Source: Lactiplantibacillus plantarum
GTDB taxonomy: Bacteria > Bacillota > Bacilli > Lactobacillales > Lactobacillaceae
Length of the DNA: 64,000 nucleotides
Direction of reading: 5' to 3'
NCBI RefSeq assembly: GCF_014131735.1
Contig: NZ_CP039121.1
Span: forward strand, 2,232,001-2,296,000
Part shown: piece by piece, positions 31,468 through 44,664 of the stretch
Position numbering within the stretch: the stretch's first letter is position 1
How the letters are laid out: each line of letters opens with the position of its first letter
Position numbers and translations under genes: made by a program
The notes under the pieces: generated by a model
Databases searched by the model: none
The model's input: the letters and a program-made list of their open reading frames with translations, nothing else
Told to the model about the DNA's origin: nothing

Positions 31468-31661
31468 AATACTGCCCCCATTCCAGTAATCTACTGAACT
31501 TCATTATAAGCCGTTTTAGACGCTACTGCCTATTAAAATCTGTTATAAATTTACATGCTATGCTGGTATCAATCATGCTTATATCGGATTGTTAATTTAA
31601 TCTGATTGGTCAGCAACGGTGCGGCTTATACTGAGACGGGAGCGTGGCGACCCGATCACAC

Positions 31662-31695
31662 CAAAAAAGGCCACGCCGCAATTGCAGCGTGGCCC
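31662..31695 (-). terminator. Terminator of the P-type ATPase gene
   Basis: On the minus strand GGCCACGC and GCGTGGCC pair around a 10-base loop and are followed by six T, about 20 bases after the stop. Confidence 0.8.
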
Positions 31696-31715
31696 CGTGA
31701 CCTGAATTTGATTGA

Positions 31716-34055
31716 TTATCGCCAATTGATCTTACTGAGAACGCGTTTTCCTAAGCCATTTTGCAGAACAATGAACACCGGATACGCACTGATCATCAGT
31801 GGTAGGTAAATCACAGCTAACGACCAATCTAATAGATTAACCAATGAGAAAATTCGGCCGGCAAACAAAAAGACTAGGACGAACAGTGTTGCCATTAACA
31901 CGACTAACCCAATTTTGAACCGGTTCAACGGCCGGGCTGCAATCAATAACGCATTTAAACTAAAGATCCCGGTCATCAACACACTCAATGTCGCGGTCGT
32001 TTCGAAATTCAGCTGGAACTTATTACCTAACACCATGATGACCATGATATAGCCGACCACGCAGATCGCCGCGGGAACGGCAATCTCCATCACCTGTTTC
32101 ATAAAGCGCCCGGTAATTCGCGTATAATCAGGCTGTAACGCCAAGAAAAAGGTTGGAATACCAACCATCAACGATGAAATCGGTGTTAATTGGATGGGCT
32201 CAAACGGGTAGCTGTGGCTCATGAAGATAAAAATCAACGTCAGAGCGACCGAATACATCGTCTTAATCAAGTAGAGCGCGGCGACCCGTTCAATATTATT
32301 GATAACGCGGCGACCCTCGTTCAGCACTTGCACCATCGCATCAAAGTTCGAATCGATTAAGACAAAATCAGCCAAACTCTTCGTGGCTTCACTCCCACTC
32401 GCCATCGCGATACTACAATCCGCCTGTTTCAGCGCCAACAAATCATTAACGCCGTCACCAGTCATCGCTACGGTATGGCCGTTGCGCTGATAGGCTTTAA
32501 TTAGTTGCTCTTTTTGTTGCGGCGTCACTCGACCGAACACCGTATAATTAGTCACTAGCTGATCATAGTCGGGGGTAGTCCCCACTTGACTCATATCAAC
32601 CAGCCGATCAGCGTCTTTGATTTCAGCCCGTTGTGCAATACTAGCGACCGTCACCGGATTATCACCAGAAATAACTTTTAGGGCGACGTCTTGATTAGCA
32701 AAAAAACCAAACGTCGTCTTAGCGTGTGGCCGCAACTCATCCGTGATCAGAATTAATCCCAAAGTCATCGGTCGAGTCGGTTTGGGCGTCGTTAAGGCGG
32801 CCACTTCGGCTAACACTAATACCCGATAACCTTGTTGCGCGAGCGTTTTGATGCGAGACTGTAACTCGCCGGGTACCGTGGTAAAAATAAATTCCGGTGC
32901 GCCCATAACGTAAGCGTGACCATCAAACGCAGCCCCACTCCACTTACGACTTGAAGAAAAGGGAAGAACTTCTGTCGCTTGCACTGGCGGCTGACCAAAA
33001 GCAGTCTTGATGGCCCGGGCCGTTTCATTATCATCATCAATGGCAGTGACTAACGCAGCTAACCGGTGCTCCACTGCTGTCAAATCATGCTGGTTCCACG
33101 GCTCAACGCGTTCAAAAACTAACTTGCCACTAGTAATCGTTCCAGTCTTGTCGAGGCACAACGTATCGACCCGGGCCAGTGCTTCAATGGCGGGTAGCTC
33201 CCGCACCAATACCTGGTGCCGGCCTAAAGTGAACGCCCCAGCAGCTAAAGCGACTGACGTTAACAGCACCAGTCCTTCCGGAATCATCCCGACCATCGCG
33301 GCCACCGTCCCGAGGATGGCCCGGTTCTGACTTTCACCCCGCATCATAGTGGAAATGAACAGTCCAGCACCTAGTGGAATAATCGTAAAAGTCAAAATTT
33401 TGATAATTCGATTGATAATCGTTAACAGTTGACTTGGCGTCCGCCGTTTTTGCTTAGCTGCTCGCGCCATCTGCTTGATAAAACTGCCGTGACCAACCTG
33501 CGTTGCCTGCACGATTCCGTGACCACCAAGGATGACACTCCCAGAAACCAGATCATCACCCGGCCCCTTAATAACCGGATCAGCCTCACCAGTAATCTGC
33601 GACTCATCGACCTCTAATCCAGCGGTCGCCCGCACGAGCCCATCCACAGGAATCTGCTCGCCACGGGTCACTAATAGTAAATCATCCTGAACGATTTCGT
33701 CCTGACCAATCGCCACCGTTTGACCGTCACGGCGGACTTGAACCTTAGTGGCCGATAATAATGCCAGCTTATCGACCTGACGCTTGGCACGAATCTCCTG
33801 AAAAATACCGATGGCCGTGTTGACGATGACCACGAATAAGAACAGCATGTTCTTATAGCTTCCCGTCAAAAAGACTAATCCGGCTAACAAAACATTGATA
33901 CAGTTAAAAAGTGTTAGCAAATTATCACGAAAAATCTGTTTAACAGACCGCGTTAAGGGCGGTAACGGCTCATTCTTTAGACCCGCTGTCAGGCGCTGGT
34001 CAACTTGCTTAGTCGTTAACCCGTGTTCAATTGCTGATAAATAACGTTCCGACAT
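31716..34055 (-). CDS. Cation-transporting P-type ATPase
   Basis: 779 residues from the ATG at 34055 (GGGGGC upstream); the frame is open to 34145 but no start there has a ribosome site. Motifs in order: actuator TGE (ITGEADP, about 154), PEGL in TM4 (MIPEGL, about 268), DKTGT with phosphorylated Asp302, and TGDGVND. It resembles the P2-type calcium or magnesium exporting ATPases. The TetR-family gene upstream, divergent in order but same strand, may control it. Confidence 0.9.
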   Translation of the reverse strand: MSERYLSAIEHGLTTKQVDQRLTAGLKNEPLPPLTRSVKQIFRDNLLTLFNCINVLLAGLVFLTGSYKNMLFLFVVIVNTAIGIFQEIRAKRQVDKLALLSATKVQVRRDGQTVAIGQDEIVQDDLLLVTRGEQIPVDGLVRATAGLEVDESQITGEADPVIKGPGDDLVSGSVILGGHGIVQATQVGHGSFIKQMARAAKQKRRTPSQLLTIINRIIKILTFTIIPLGAGLFISTMMRGESQNRAILGTVAAMVGMIPEGLVLLTSVALAAGAFTLGRHQVLVRELPAIEALARVDTLCLDKTGTITSGKLVFERVEPWNQHDLTAVEHRLAALVTAIDDDNETARAIKTAFGQPPVQATEVLPFSSSRKWSGAAFDGHAYVMGAPEFIFTTVPGELQSRIKTLAQQGYRVLVLAEVAALTTPKPTRPMTLGLILITDELRPHAKTTFGFFANQDVALKVISGDNPVTVASIAQRAEIKDADRLVDMSQVGTTPDYDQLVTNYTVFGRVTPQQKEQLIKAYQRNGHTVAMTGDGVNDLLALKQADCSIAMASGSEATKSLADFVLIDSNFDAMVQVLNEGRRVINNIERVAALYLIKTMYSVALTLIFIFMSHSYPFEPIQLTPISSLMVGIPTFFLALQPDYTRITGRFMKQVMEIAVPAAICVVGYIMVIMVLGNKFQLNFETTATLSVLMTGIFSLNALLIAARPLNRFKIGLVVLMATLFVLVFLFAGRIFSLVNLLDWSLAVIYLPLMISAYPVFIVLQNGLGKRVLSKINWR

Positions 34056-34277
34056 GGTGGGCCCCCTTAAAATTAACTTTAACCTTATTGTAAACGATTT
34101 TTTAAGCCTGGGGCCAAAATAACGCCCTAATTTAGCGTTTACCATGCAGAATTAAGATTTTCATTACGATTGATCATAAAATTACTTCAATAAATCATTA
34201 TTGATTTTGATTTCAGCCTTAGCAAAGATTATTGTATTACGCCCCATTTACTGCTAAATATTGGCGAATTTAACCTA

Positions 34278-34311
34278 TAAAAAAAACGGCTATCTGCTAA
34301 GATAGCCGCAC
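34278..34311 (-). terminator. Terminator after the TetR gene
   Basis: ACGGCTATCT and AGATAGCCGC pair on the minus strand with a 4-base loop, followed by eight T, about 12 bases after the stop. Confidence 0.85.
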
Positions 34312-34322
34312 TGAATCTTAAA

Positions 34323-34901
34323 TTATTTTTTCGTTTTATCAGCAGGTAAGTGTGTCTGGTCAATCGCTAACTGCATAACCTTCGTGAACCGTTCATCAAG
34401 TTCAGTCCCCTGCATCTTAAAGAAGCCGCCAATCTCTTGAATAATGAATCCGAACAACGTGGAACGGTACAAGGTATTCTCCACCCGCGCCGAATCATCC
34501 AATTGTAATGGTTTAAACATATCTTGGTATAACTGCACAATTGCTTTACGAGACCGTGGGATTCTTAGGTTATCATTTAAGTCAAGTAATAACGGTGCCA
34601 ACCCCCGATGCTGGTTGCAGGCCGCCCGGAATTCTTGAGCAAATGCCATCAAAGCCTCATCACCGTCAACGTCTGAGATTGTTTCAGTTAAACGATCCGC
34701 AACATTTTGAACAAATTGGAGGCCAACCTGATCTAATAAATCACTCAAGCTATCAACATAATTATAAATCGATTGCGGCCGCACATCCAAAACTAACGCT
34801 AAATCCCGAATTGTTAATCCGTTAATTCCCTTGCTTTCAATTAACTGATTAGCTGTTGCTAATACTTTTGCCTGTGTCAGTGTTCTTCTCTTTACCATCA
34901 T
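34323..34901 (-). CDS. TetR/AcrR family regulator
   Basis: 192 residues with an N-terminal TetR helix-turn-helix (NGLTIRDLALVLDVRPQSIY) and a C-terminal WHG-type ligand domain (LNDNLRIPRSRKAIVQLYQD onward). GGGGGAG precedes the start. It lies upstream of the P-type ATPase, separated by a terminator. Palindromes in the upstream region are candidate operators. The ligand is unknown. Confidence 0.88.
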   Translation of the reverse strand: MMVKRRTLTQAKVLATANQLIESKGINGLTIRDLALVLDVRPQSIYNYVDSLSDLLDQVGLQFVQNVADRLTETISDVDGDEALMAFAQEFRAACNQHRGLAPLLLDLNDNLRIPRSRKAIVQLYQDMFKPLQLDDSARVENTLYRSTLFGFIIQEIGGFFKMQGTELDERFTKVMQLAIDQTHLPADKTKK

Positions 34902-34946
34902 GCTCCCCCATTTATCGGTTTATTTCGTTTATCATTATAACCCAAA

Positions 34947-35026
34947 CTGGTCAAAAACCGAGATGAAATACATACTTTTATCAAAAGTAATACAATTGAT
35001 GGCTTTTGTGGGTGTTTTTTGACCAA
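34947..35026. promoter_or_regulatory. Candidate operators upstream of the TetR gene
   Basis: TACTTTT-ATC-AAAAGTA (34973 to 34989) is a perfect 7-base dyad. TGGTCAAAAA (34948 to 34957) is repeated in inverted orientation as TTTTTGACCA (35016 to 35025). A TATAAT lies 3' of the first half on the minus strand. The rest, 35027 to 35269, is AT-rich and without a gene. Confidence 0.4.
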
Positions 35027-35269
35027 TAAATACAATTATTTAATTTAATACGCTAAATTTGACTCAAACAGCTCCAGTGAACTAGTTTACAGCAATTACA
35101 GCGCATTATTTATTAAATTATTTAAAGCAATAATTATAATTATCAATAAACTGTTTTATTAGCCGATTCTAAATGATCTGTCTATTAAAATCGGACGAAT
35201 TCAAATCAATATCAGCGCTTAAAAACGGTTATTTTGTGCTTCTAATTCAAAGTTAGCCCTCAAGCTGAG

Positions 35270-35322
35270 TAAAAAAGTGTGTTGGTTACCCGACAAATAA
35301 TCAGGCATCCAACACACTTTTC
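35270..35322 (-). terminator. Terminator of rlmD
   Basis: AAAAGTGTGTTGG and CCAACACACTTTT pair over 13 bp on the minus strand and are followed by further T. It lies about 33 bases after the rlmD stop. Confidence 0.85.
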
Positions 35323-35354
35323 ATAATTTCATTAATAATCCAGTTTTAAAATGC

Positions 35355-36728
35355 TTATTGTTCGCGTTCTAACACCGTTACCGATTCAATATGTGGTGTT
35401 TGTGGGAACTGGTCCACGGGTTGGACCGGGGCACTAATATGGTAGCCGTATTCTGCAAACCGTTGGACGTCTCGAACTAAGGTTGATGGGTTACAACTAA
35501 TGTAAACCACCCGTTTAGGCGCCATTTCACCGGCACTCTTGATAAAGTCGGCGTCCAAGCCCTTACGTGGCGGATCAACGACGATCACGTCCGGCTTAAC
35601 GCCATCTGCTTGCCATTTAGCCATGGCTTTTTCAGCGCTATCCAAAACAAAGGTCGCGTTCGTAATACCATTCTTATCCGCATTCTGCCGTGCGTTATCG
35701 ATGGCTGCTGGCACGATTTCAACACCATACACTTGCTTGGCATGTTGGGCCATCGTTAACGAAATCGTTCCGATACCGGAATAAGCATCGATCACCGTCT
35801 CATTACCCGTCAAACCAGCTTGATCAATGGCTAACTGATAAAGCTTTTCGGTCTGTTGTGGGTTCACTTGATAGAAGGACTGGGCTGAAATAGCGAATGT
35901 CAGGCCCAGTAACTGATCATCGATAGTGGCCTTACCAGCTAACACGTTGTTAACTGGCCCTAAGATCACGTTAGTCTTCTTAGAATTAACGTTTTGAATC
36001 ACACTGACAACTTCAGGTAATGCTGCTTGAATCTCTTGTGTGACCACGTCAGCCATTGGTAAGTGTTTCGTTCGCGTCACAATAACAACCATCATCTCAT
36101 GACTGTAATACCCACGCCGTACCATGATCGTCCGAATCGTCCCACTATGATGGAATTCATCGTAGGCTGCCTCGTGATATTTCCGTAAAATGTCGCGAAC
36201 TACCACGATAGCCTTATCAATTGCAGGATCTTGAATATAATAATCTTCAATTGGCATCAATTGATGACTGTTCTTCTTGTAAAAACCAGTCGTTAGTTGT
36301 CCTTGGACTTGTCGTACGGGTACTTGGGCCTTGTTCCGATACTGCGTCGGGTTGACCATACCAATTGTTGGTAAGACTTCGACATCATCCATGTGGACCT
36401 TTGCAAATAATTCGGCCACCTGGTGCTGTTTAAACTTCAATTGTTCACTGTATTCCAAGTGTTGTAGTGGTGCAATCCCGGTTTGACGATAAACGCGCCC
36501 TTTAGGATTAACCCGGTGAGGACTCACTTGGTTAATCTTTTCCACATCACCAAACGCAAAGTTCTTCGTCGTCTTCGTGACCTTGACCGTAATTTTTTCT
36601 TCTGGCAATGCATTTTCGATAAAGATTGGGTAATTATCGACTTTAGCAACACCCATACCCTGATAGGTTAAATCCATGATAGTGACGTCTAAAACTTCAC
36701 CCTTGTGCACTGGTAAATTAACTTTCAT
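35355..36728 (-). CDS. rlmD: 23S rRNA (uracil-5-)-methyltransferase RlmD
   Basis: 457 residues of the TrmA/RumA family: an N-terminal TRAM domain (residues 1 to 60, VHKGEVLDVTIMDLTYQGMG), then the SAM-binding domain with IDAYSGIGTISL, VDPPRKGLD and the catalytic Cys in YISCNPSTL. It methylates a uracil of 23S rRNA. The region 36729 to 37012 upstream holds no gene. Substrate specificity within the family (RlmD, RlmCD or TrmFO-unrelated TrmA) is not certain; Firmicutes RlmCD often modify two sites. Confidence 0.88.
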   Translation of the reverse strand: MKVNLPVHKGEVLDVTIMDLTYQGMGVAKVDNYPIFIENALPEEKITVKVTKTTKNFAFGDVEKINQVSPHRVNPKGRVYRQTGIAPLQHLEYSEQLKFKQHQVAELFAKVHMDDVEVLPTIGMVNPTQYRNKAQVPVRQVQGQLTTGFYKKNSHQLMPIEDYYIQDPAIDKAIVVVRDILRKYHEAAYDEFHHSGTIRTIMVRRGYYSHEMMVVIVTRTKHLPMADVVTQEIQAALPEVVSVIQNVNSKKTNVILGPVNNVLAGKATIDDQLLGLTFAISAQSFYQVNPQQTEKLYQLAIDQAGLTGNETVIDAYSGIGTISLTMAQHAKQVYGVEIVPAAIDNARQNADKNGITNATFVLDSAEKAMAKWQADGVKPDVIVVDPPRKGLDADFIKSAGEMAPKRVVYISCNPSTLVRDVQRFAEYGYHISAPVQPVDQFPQTPHIESVTVLEREQ

Positions 36729-37012
36729 TTGTTTCCTCTTGCTTTCTTTGTTAGTGACTTATTATTTTTTAGTTACTGCCTGGTAGCCACTGCTCCGGGC
36801 AGCGAGTGATATGGTCATTAATACTGCCACACTTGGCAGTGTCGTTAACATTTACTGATTAAACATGCTATTCAAATTGCTTACCATGAGTGTCAAAACG
36901 CGCGAATTTGAGCTGTCTCATGCTTTGCACCACTGACAAATCATTGCTAAATCGACAAACGATTAAATCGTTAGGCAATGCTCAGTCAGGTCCCTGTGAT
37001 GGTAACACTTTT

Positions 37013-37054
37013 AAAAAAATTACCGTCCACCATTGTATCGGTAAACGGTAATTT
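37013..37054 (-). terminator. Terminator of the dagK gene
   Basis: AAATTACCGT and ACGGTAATTT pair on the minus strand with an 18-base loop and are followed by a run of T. Confidence 0.75.
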
Positions 37055-37061
37055 AAGCAAG

Positions 37062-38084
37062 TTATTCTGTTTTTTCGTCGTCCTCAGTTGCAGCTGGCAA
37101 CTGATCAACGGCTGAGACAAAGTGTCGCTCAGCGTCTTCCAACTCTGGATCCGTATCCGTGATTGCCTCATCGGGGATCCGATCCGTATCGGCAAACATT
37201 TCGATATGTTGCTTCAAATTCCGGAACGTCATCGGTGCATCACCACCGTACTCCCCATCCAAGTTGATCATTAAGCGATCCTTGTCAGCTGGTTTGGCGA
37301 CGACCTTGCTCGTCTTCACATAAATAATGCTTGGATCATTGATATGCTTGCCACCATTGAGCACTAATGTCATTAAGTGAAGCATTTTGGCAAGGTTGCT
37401 CGTCTTCACAATAATCATGGTAAATTTACCATCATCTAATGACGCGTCCGGCACTAACTGCTCAAAGCCACCAACTGAATTAGTCAGCGCTAAGAAAAAC
37501 ATCGAAGCCTTGCCCTGATAATGACCACCATCATATTTCAAATCCATCTCAACTGGTTTTACTCGTGGTAATAACTCAGCACCCTTGGCTAAGTATGCCG
37601 CGTACCCAAAAATCGACTTCAATTGTGATGGTACGTCATAGGTCAGCTCCGTTAACATGCCCCCAGCCGCAATGTTAATGAAATACTGTTCACCAGCCTG
37701 ACCGATATCCATCTTAACCGTCTGGTTCTTTAGGACTACCTTGGCCGCCGCAACCGGATCATTGCGCGGAATCCGCAGTGCCCGGGCATAATCGTTGGTC
37801 GTACCCGCCGGAATAATAGCCATCTTAGGTCGCCGCTTTAACCCGGCTAACCCGTTTACTACTTGATTGATGGTCCCATCACCACCAGCTGCTACAATCA
37901 GTTCAAACCCGTCCTTGGCACAACGTCGCGCTTCATCAGCCGCCGAATTAGGGGCGGGCGTCGTTGCGAACGCACTGGTCTCATAACCAGCTTGTTCAAA
38001 GATACCAAGAATTTCAACTAAATCGTGGGCCAATGCCTCACGTCCAGAAGTCGGGTTATAAATAAGTCGTGCCCGTTTACGCAT
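37062..38084 (-). CDS. dagK: Diacylglycerol kinase family lipid kinase
   Basis: 340 residues from the ATG at 38084 (GGAGG upstream). The DAGK catalytic domain shows NPTSGREALA, the nucleotide loop AAGGDGTINQVVNGL, and ANDYARAL-type AGTTNDYARALRIP. It phosphorylates membrane diacylglycerol for recycling into phospholipids, as DgkB in B. subtilis. It lies after the gatB gene in the same direction, an arrangement common in Lactobacillales. The last 40 residues are acidic. Confidence 0.9.
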   Translation of the reverse strand: MRKRARLIYNPTSGREALAHDLVEILGIFEQAGYETSAFATTPAPNSAADEARRCAKDGFELIVAAGGDGTINQVVNGLAGLKRRPKMAIIPAGTTNDYARALRIPRNDPVAAAKVVLKNQTVKMDIGQAGEQYFINIAAGGMLTELTYDVPSQLKSIFGYAAYLAKGAELLPRVKPVEMDLKYDGGHYQGKASMFFLALTNSVGGFEQLVPDASLDDGKFTMIIVKTSNLAKMLHLMTLVLNGGKHINDPSIIYVKTSKVVAKPADKDRLMINLDGEYGGDAPMTFRNLKQHIEMFADTDRIPDEAITDTDPELEDAERHFVSAVDQLPAATEDDEKTE

Positions 38085-38188
38085 GTTTCCTATTCCTCCG
38101 CTCACACGGTCAAGCGTTCAGCGTCTCATCCCTACCCCAACGCTGGACATGCATCAATCGAGGCTCAACACCTTATCGACCAACGCTT

Positions 38189-39613
38189 CTACCGTGCTTT
38201 TAATGATGTCATTAATAGTTGGTTGACGACTTTCGGGTTAGCTTGACCACGTGTCTTCTTCATGATTTGACCCACGAGGAACCCAACGGCCCGGTCTTTC
38301 CCGTTCTTAAAGTCATCAATTGATTGTTGATTATTATCCAATACGTCGTCAACGATTGGTTGTAACTTCGCCGGATCAGACAATTGGACTAAGCCCTTGT
38401 CGTTGACCCATTGGACAGGTTCTGATCCCGCCATAATGGCCTTAAAGACCTTCTTAGCAATCTTACTTGAGATGGTTTCATCTGAAATCATCTTGATCAT
38501 CCCAGCTAAGTTAGTTGGCGTTAAGTCAGTCGCTAACAAATCAACTTTATGCTCGTTCAAGTACGCGTTAACGTCCCCTTGCAAGTAGTTTGAAGCTAAT
38601 TTAGGATCCGCACCTTCAGCAACGGTTGCATCAAAGAAGTCAGACATTTCCTTAGTTTGGGTCAACACACCCGCATCATAAGCAGTTAAACCAAATTCAT
38701 TGATGTAACGTTCACGCCGCGAACCAGGCATTTCTGGAATGGTCTTCTTAACGGATGCAATCCAGTCATCATCGATATCGACTGCTGGAATATCAGGTTC
38801 TGGGAAGTAACGGTAATCATCGCTACCTTCCTTGACCCGCATCAAGATCGTTTGGCCCGTTGTTTCATCAAAACGCCGCGTTTCTTGTTGGATCTTGCCA
38901 CCCGCCATGAGAACTTGTTGTTGGCGTTGCTCTTCATATTCTAACGACTTGCGCACGTAGTTGAAGGAGTTCAAGTTCTTCATTTCGGTCTTCACACCAT
39001 ACTTGTCGGAACCGGCCGGCCGAATTGAAATGTTAACATCGACCCGCATTGAACCTTCTTCCATCTTAACGTCCGAAACGCCCGTAAATTGGATCCGTTG
39101 CCGCAACGCTTCACAGTAAGCATAAGCTTCTTCTGGGGAGGCAATGTCAGGCTTAGAAACAATTTCAATTAGCGGCGTCCCTTGCCGGTTCAAATCGACA
39201 TAGGAATAGTCGTTTTCATGGGTGTTTTTCCCGGCATCTTCTTCAATATGCATCTCTTCGATACCGATTTTTTTCTTTTTACCATCAACTTCGATTTCAA
39301 TCCAACCATCATGCGCAATTGGTTTTTCATGTTGCGTAATTTGGTAGGCCTTCGGGTTATCCGGGTAAAAATAGTTCTTCCGGTCAAAGTACGTGTGATG
39401 TTCGATTTCAGCATGTAAAGCCGTTGCTGCTTTAATCCCAGCTTCGACCACGCCCTTGTTAGGCGTTGGCAATACCCCCGGATACCCCCAGTCGATCACG
39501 TTCGTGTTGGCATTTGGTTCGGAACCAAATTGCACGGGTGAAGGACTAAATATTTTTGAGTTCGTTTTTAATTCAACGTGGACTTCCAAACCAATCGTGG
39601 TTACAAAATTCAT
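38189..39613 (-). CDS. gatB: Aspartyl/glutamyl-tRNA amidotransferase subunit B
   Basis: 474 residues. The N-terminal catalytic part ([36 protein letters not shown]) binds mischarged Asp/Glu-tRNA, and the C-terminal YqeY-like domain carries the tRNA-binding tail ([20 protein letters not shown]). The start overlaps gatA by one base, showing tight coupling. GatCAB converts Glu-tRNA(Gln) to Gln-tRNA(Gln) and the Asn equivalent. The gene order gatC-gatA-gatB is the standard one. Confidence 0.97.
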   Translation of the reverse strand: MNFVTTIGLEVHVELKTNSKIFSPSPVQFGSEPNANTNVIDWGYPGVLPTPNKGVVEAGIKAATALHAEIEHHTYFDRKNYFYPDNPKAYQITQHEKPIAHDGWIEIEVDGKKKKIGIEEMHIEEDAGKNTHENDYSYVDLNRQGTPLIEIVSKPDIASPEEAYAYCEALRQRIQFTGVSDVKMEEGSMRVDVNISIRPAGSDKYGVKTEMKNLNSFNYVRKSLEYEEQRQQQVLMAGGKIQQETRRFDETTGQTILMRVKEGSDDYRYFPEPDIPAVDIDDDWIASVKKTIPEMPGSRRERYINEFGLTAYDAGVLTQTKEMSDFFDATVAEGADPKLASNYLQGDVNAYLNEHKVDLLATDLTPTNLAGMIKMISDETISSKIAKKVFKAIMAGSEPVQWVNDKGLVQLSDPAKLQPIVDDVLDNNQQSIDDFKNGKDRAVGFLVGQIMKKTRGQANPKVVNQLLMTSLKAR

Positions 39614-41076
39614 TAGTTAGCACCTCCGACTTTCGGGGTTTGCTTGTAAACTTGCGTTGCTTGTTCAAAGGCATAGCCCGCTCGATACATTGTGCTTTCA
39701 TCAAACGCCTTACCAATTAATTGCAAGCCAACTGGTAACCCGTCTGCAAACCCAGCTGGTACTGACATTCCTGGTAACCCAGCCAAGTTGACTGGAATCG
39801 TCAAGACATCGTTCATATACATCGTAATTGGATCAGATAATTCGTCACCCAACTTAAAGGCCGGTGTTGGTGCAACTGGTCCCATAATCAAATCGTAATC
39901 TTCAAAGACCTTATTAAAGTCATTGATAATCATCGTCCGAACTTGACCAGCTTTGTGGAAGTACGCATCGTAATAACCAGCTGACAAGGAGAAGGTCCCT
40001 AACATAATCCGGCGCTTAACTTCATCACCGAAGCCCTCGGAACGACTACGGACATAGACATCTTCCAAATTCTTAACATCGTCAGCCCGGAAACCATAAC
40101 GAATCCCGTCAAACCGTTGTAAGTTTGAAGAAGCTTCTGAAGACGCAATGATGTAATAAGCAGCCACACCGTAGCGACTGTTTGGTAAGGAGACTTCTTC
40201 AACCGTAGCACCTAAGTCTTCAAACTGCTTGACTGCTTGTTGAATGACTTCACGAACTTTAGGATCGATCCCGTCGCCCATGTATTCTTTTGGTAACCCA
40301 ATCTTCATACCCTTGATATCACCCGTCAAACCAGCCGTAAAGTCTGGTACAGTTTGTTTGGATGACGTGGTATCATGCACATCGTTACCTGCAATCATAT
40401 TCAAAGCGGCCGCGTTATCCTTGACTGTCCGTGTCATTGGGCCAATTTGATCTAATGAAGATCCAAAGGCAATCAGCCCCCAGCGTGAGACCCGACCGTA
40501 CGTTGGTTTCATACCGACAATTCCGTTAAATGATGATGGTTGCCGAATCGAACCACCCGTATCAGAACCGAATGCAACTGGCACTTGTCCAGAAGCCACT
40601 GCGACAGCTGAGCCACCTGAAGACCCACCGGGCACCCGGCTGATGTCCCAAGGATTACGAGTGACATGGAACGCCGACGTTTCAGTTGACCCTCCCATGG
40701 CAAATTCATCCATGTTGGTCTTACCAACGATCAACGCGTTGCTTGCTAATAGTTTGTCAACCACCGTGGCATTATAGACCGGCACGAAGTTTTCCAACAT
40801 TTTAGAAGCCGCCGTCGTCGTTAGGCCCTTCGTCACAATATTATCCTTGACTGCCATCGGAATCCCAGCAAAAAAGTTGTTCGCGTCGATGCCATTCTGA
40901 TCCAAAGCAGCCGCCTGTTGTAAGGCCTGTTCTTCATTTAAATTCAAGAACGCCCCTAGCTTAGGGTCAACCTGATTCATATTCGCAAAAGTGGCCTTCG
41001 CTAGTTCCGTGGCACTGATCTTCTTGGCTACCAAGTCAGCGTGTAGACTAGTTAGATCTTGGTCGAAATAAGTCAT
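39613..41076 (-). CDS. gatA: Aspartyl/glutamyl-tRNA amidotransferase subunit A
   Basis: 487 residues of the amidase signature family with the Lys77, Ser152, Ser176 triad: AVKDNI (Lys77), PGGSSGGS (Ser152) and [10 protein letters not shown] (Ser176). It hydrolyses glutamine to ammonia, which is channelled to GatB. Overlaps gatB and gatC by one base each. Length is standard. Confidence 0.97.
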   Translation of the reverse strand: MTYFDQDLTSLHADLVAKKISATELAKATFANMNQVDPKLGAFLNLNEEQALQQAAALDQNGIDANNFFAGIPMAVKDNIVTKGLTTTAASKMLENFVPVYNATVVDKLLASNALIVGKTNMDEFAMGGSTETSAFHVTRNPWDISRVPGGSSGGSAVAVASGQVPVAFGSDTGGSIRQPSSFNGIVGMKPTYGRVSRWGLIAFGSSLDQIGPMTRTVKDNAAALNMIAGNDVHDTTSSKQTVPDFTAGLTGDIKGMKIGLPKEYMGDGIDPKVREVIQQAVKQFEDLGATVEEVSLPNSRYGVAAYYIIASSEASSNLQRFDGIRYGFRADDVKNLEDVYVRSRSEGFGDEVKRRIMLGTFSLSAGYYDAYFHKAGQVRTMIINDFNKVFEDYDLIMGPVAPTPAFKLGDELSDPITMYMNDVLTIPVNLAGLPGMSVPAGFADGLPVGLQLIGKAFDESTMYRAGYAFEQATQVYKQTPKVGGAN

Positions 41077-41396
41077 TATTCACCGTCCCCACTTTCATCA
41101 ATAATTGCTGGCACTTTGATCAAGCCATTGGCCGTTTCTGGGGCATTCTTCAGCAATGCTTCCCGGAGTGCTTCATCACTCTTAACTGCCACGTCTTCAC
41201 GTAGCGTATTCGTATGATCACTCATCCGTGACGTAACGGGTACACCCGTGGTATCAACTGTGCTTAATTCTTCGAACATGCCGATAATTTTTTCTAGTTG
41301 CGGTGTGAACATCGCTAATTGGTCTGGTGTAAACTCCAATTTGGCTAAGCTCGCCACGTGTTGCACTTGTTCGGCATTAATTCGTTCTTCAGCCAT
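41076..41396 (-). CDS. gatC: Aspartyl/glutamyl-tRNA amidotransferase subunit C
   Basis: 106 residues. The helical start [20 protein letters not shown] and [15 protein letters not shown] are the typical GatC pattern; it wraps between GatA and GatB and stabilises the complex. GAAGGAAAT lies upstream. It lies about 40 bases after camS. Confidence 0.95.
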   Translation of the reverse strand: MAEERINAEQVQHVASLAKLEFTPDQLAMFTPQLEKIIGMFEELSTVDTTGVPVTSRMSDHTNTLREDVAVKSDEALREALLKNAPETANGLIKVPAIIDESGDGE

Positions 41397-41436
41397 CAGA
41401 TTTCCTTCTTTCTCAAATCTTACTCAATATTATTGT

Positions 41437-44660
<3,224 letters not shown>

Positions 44661-44664
44661 CTAA

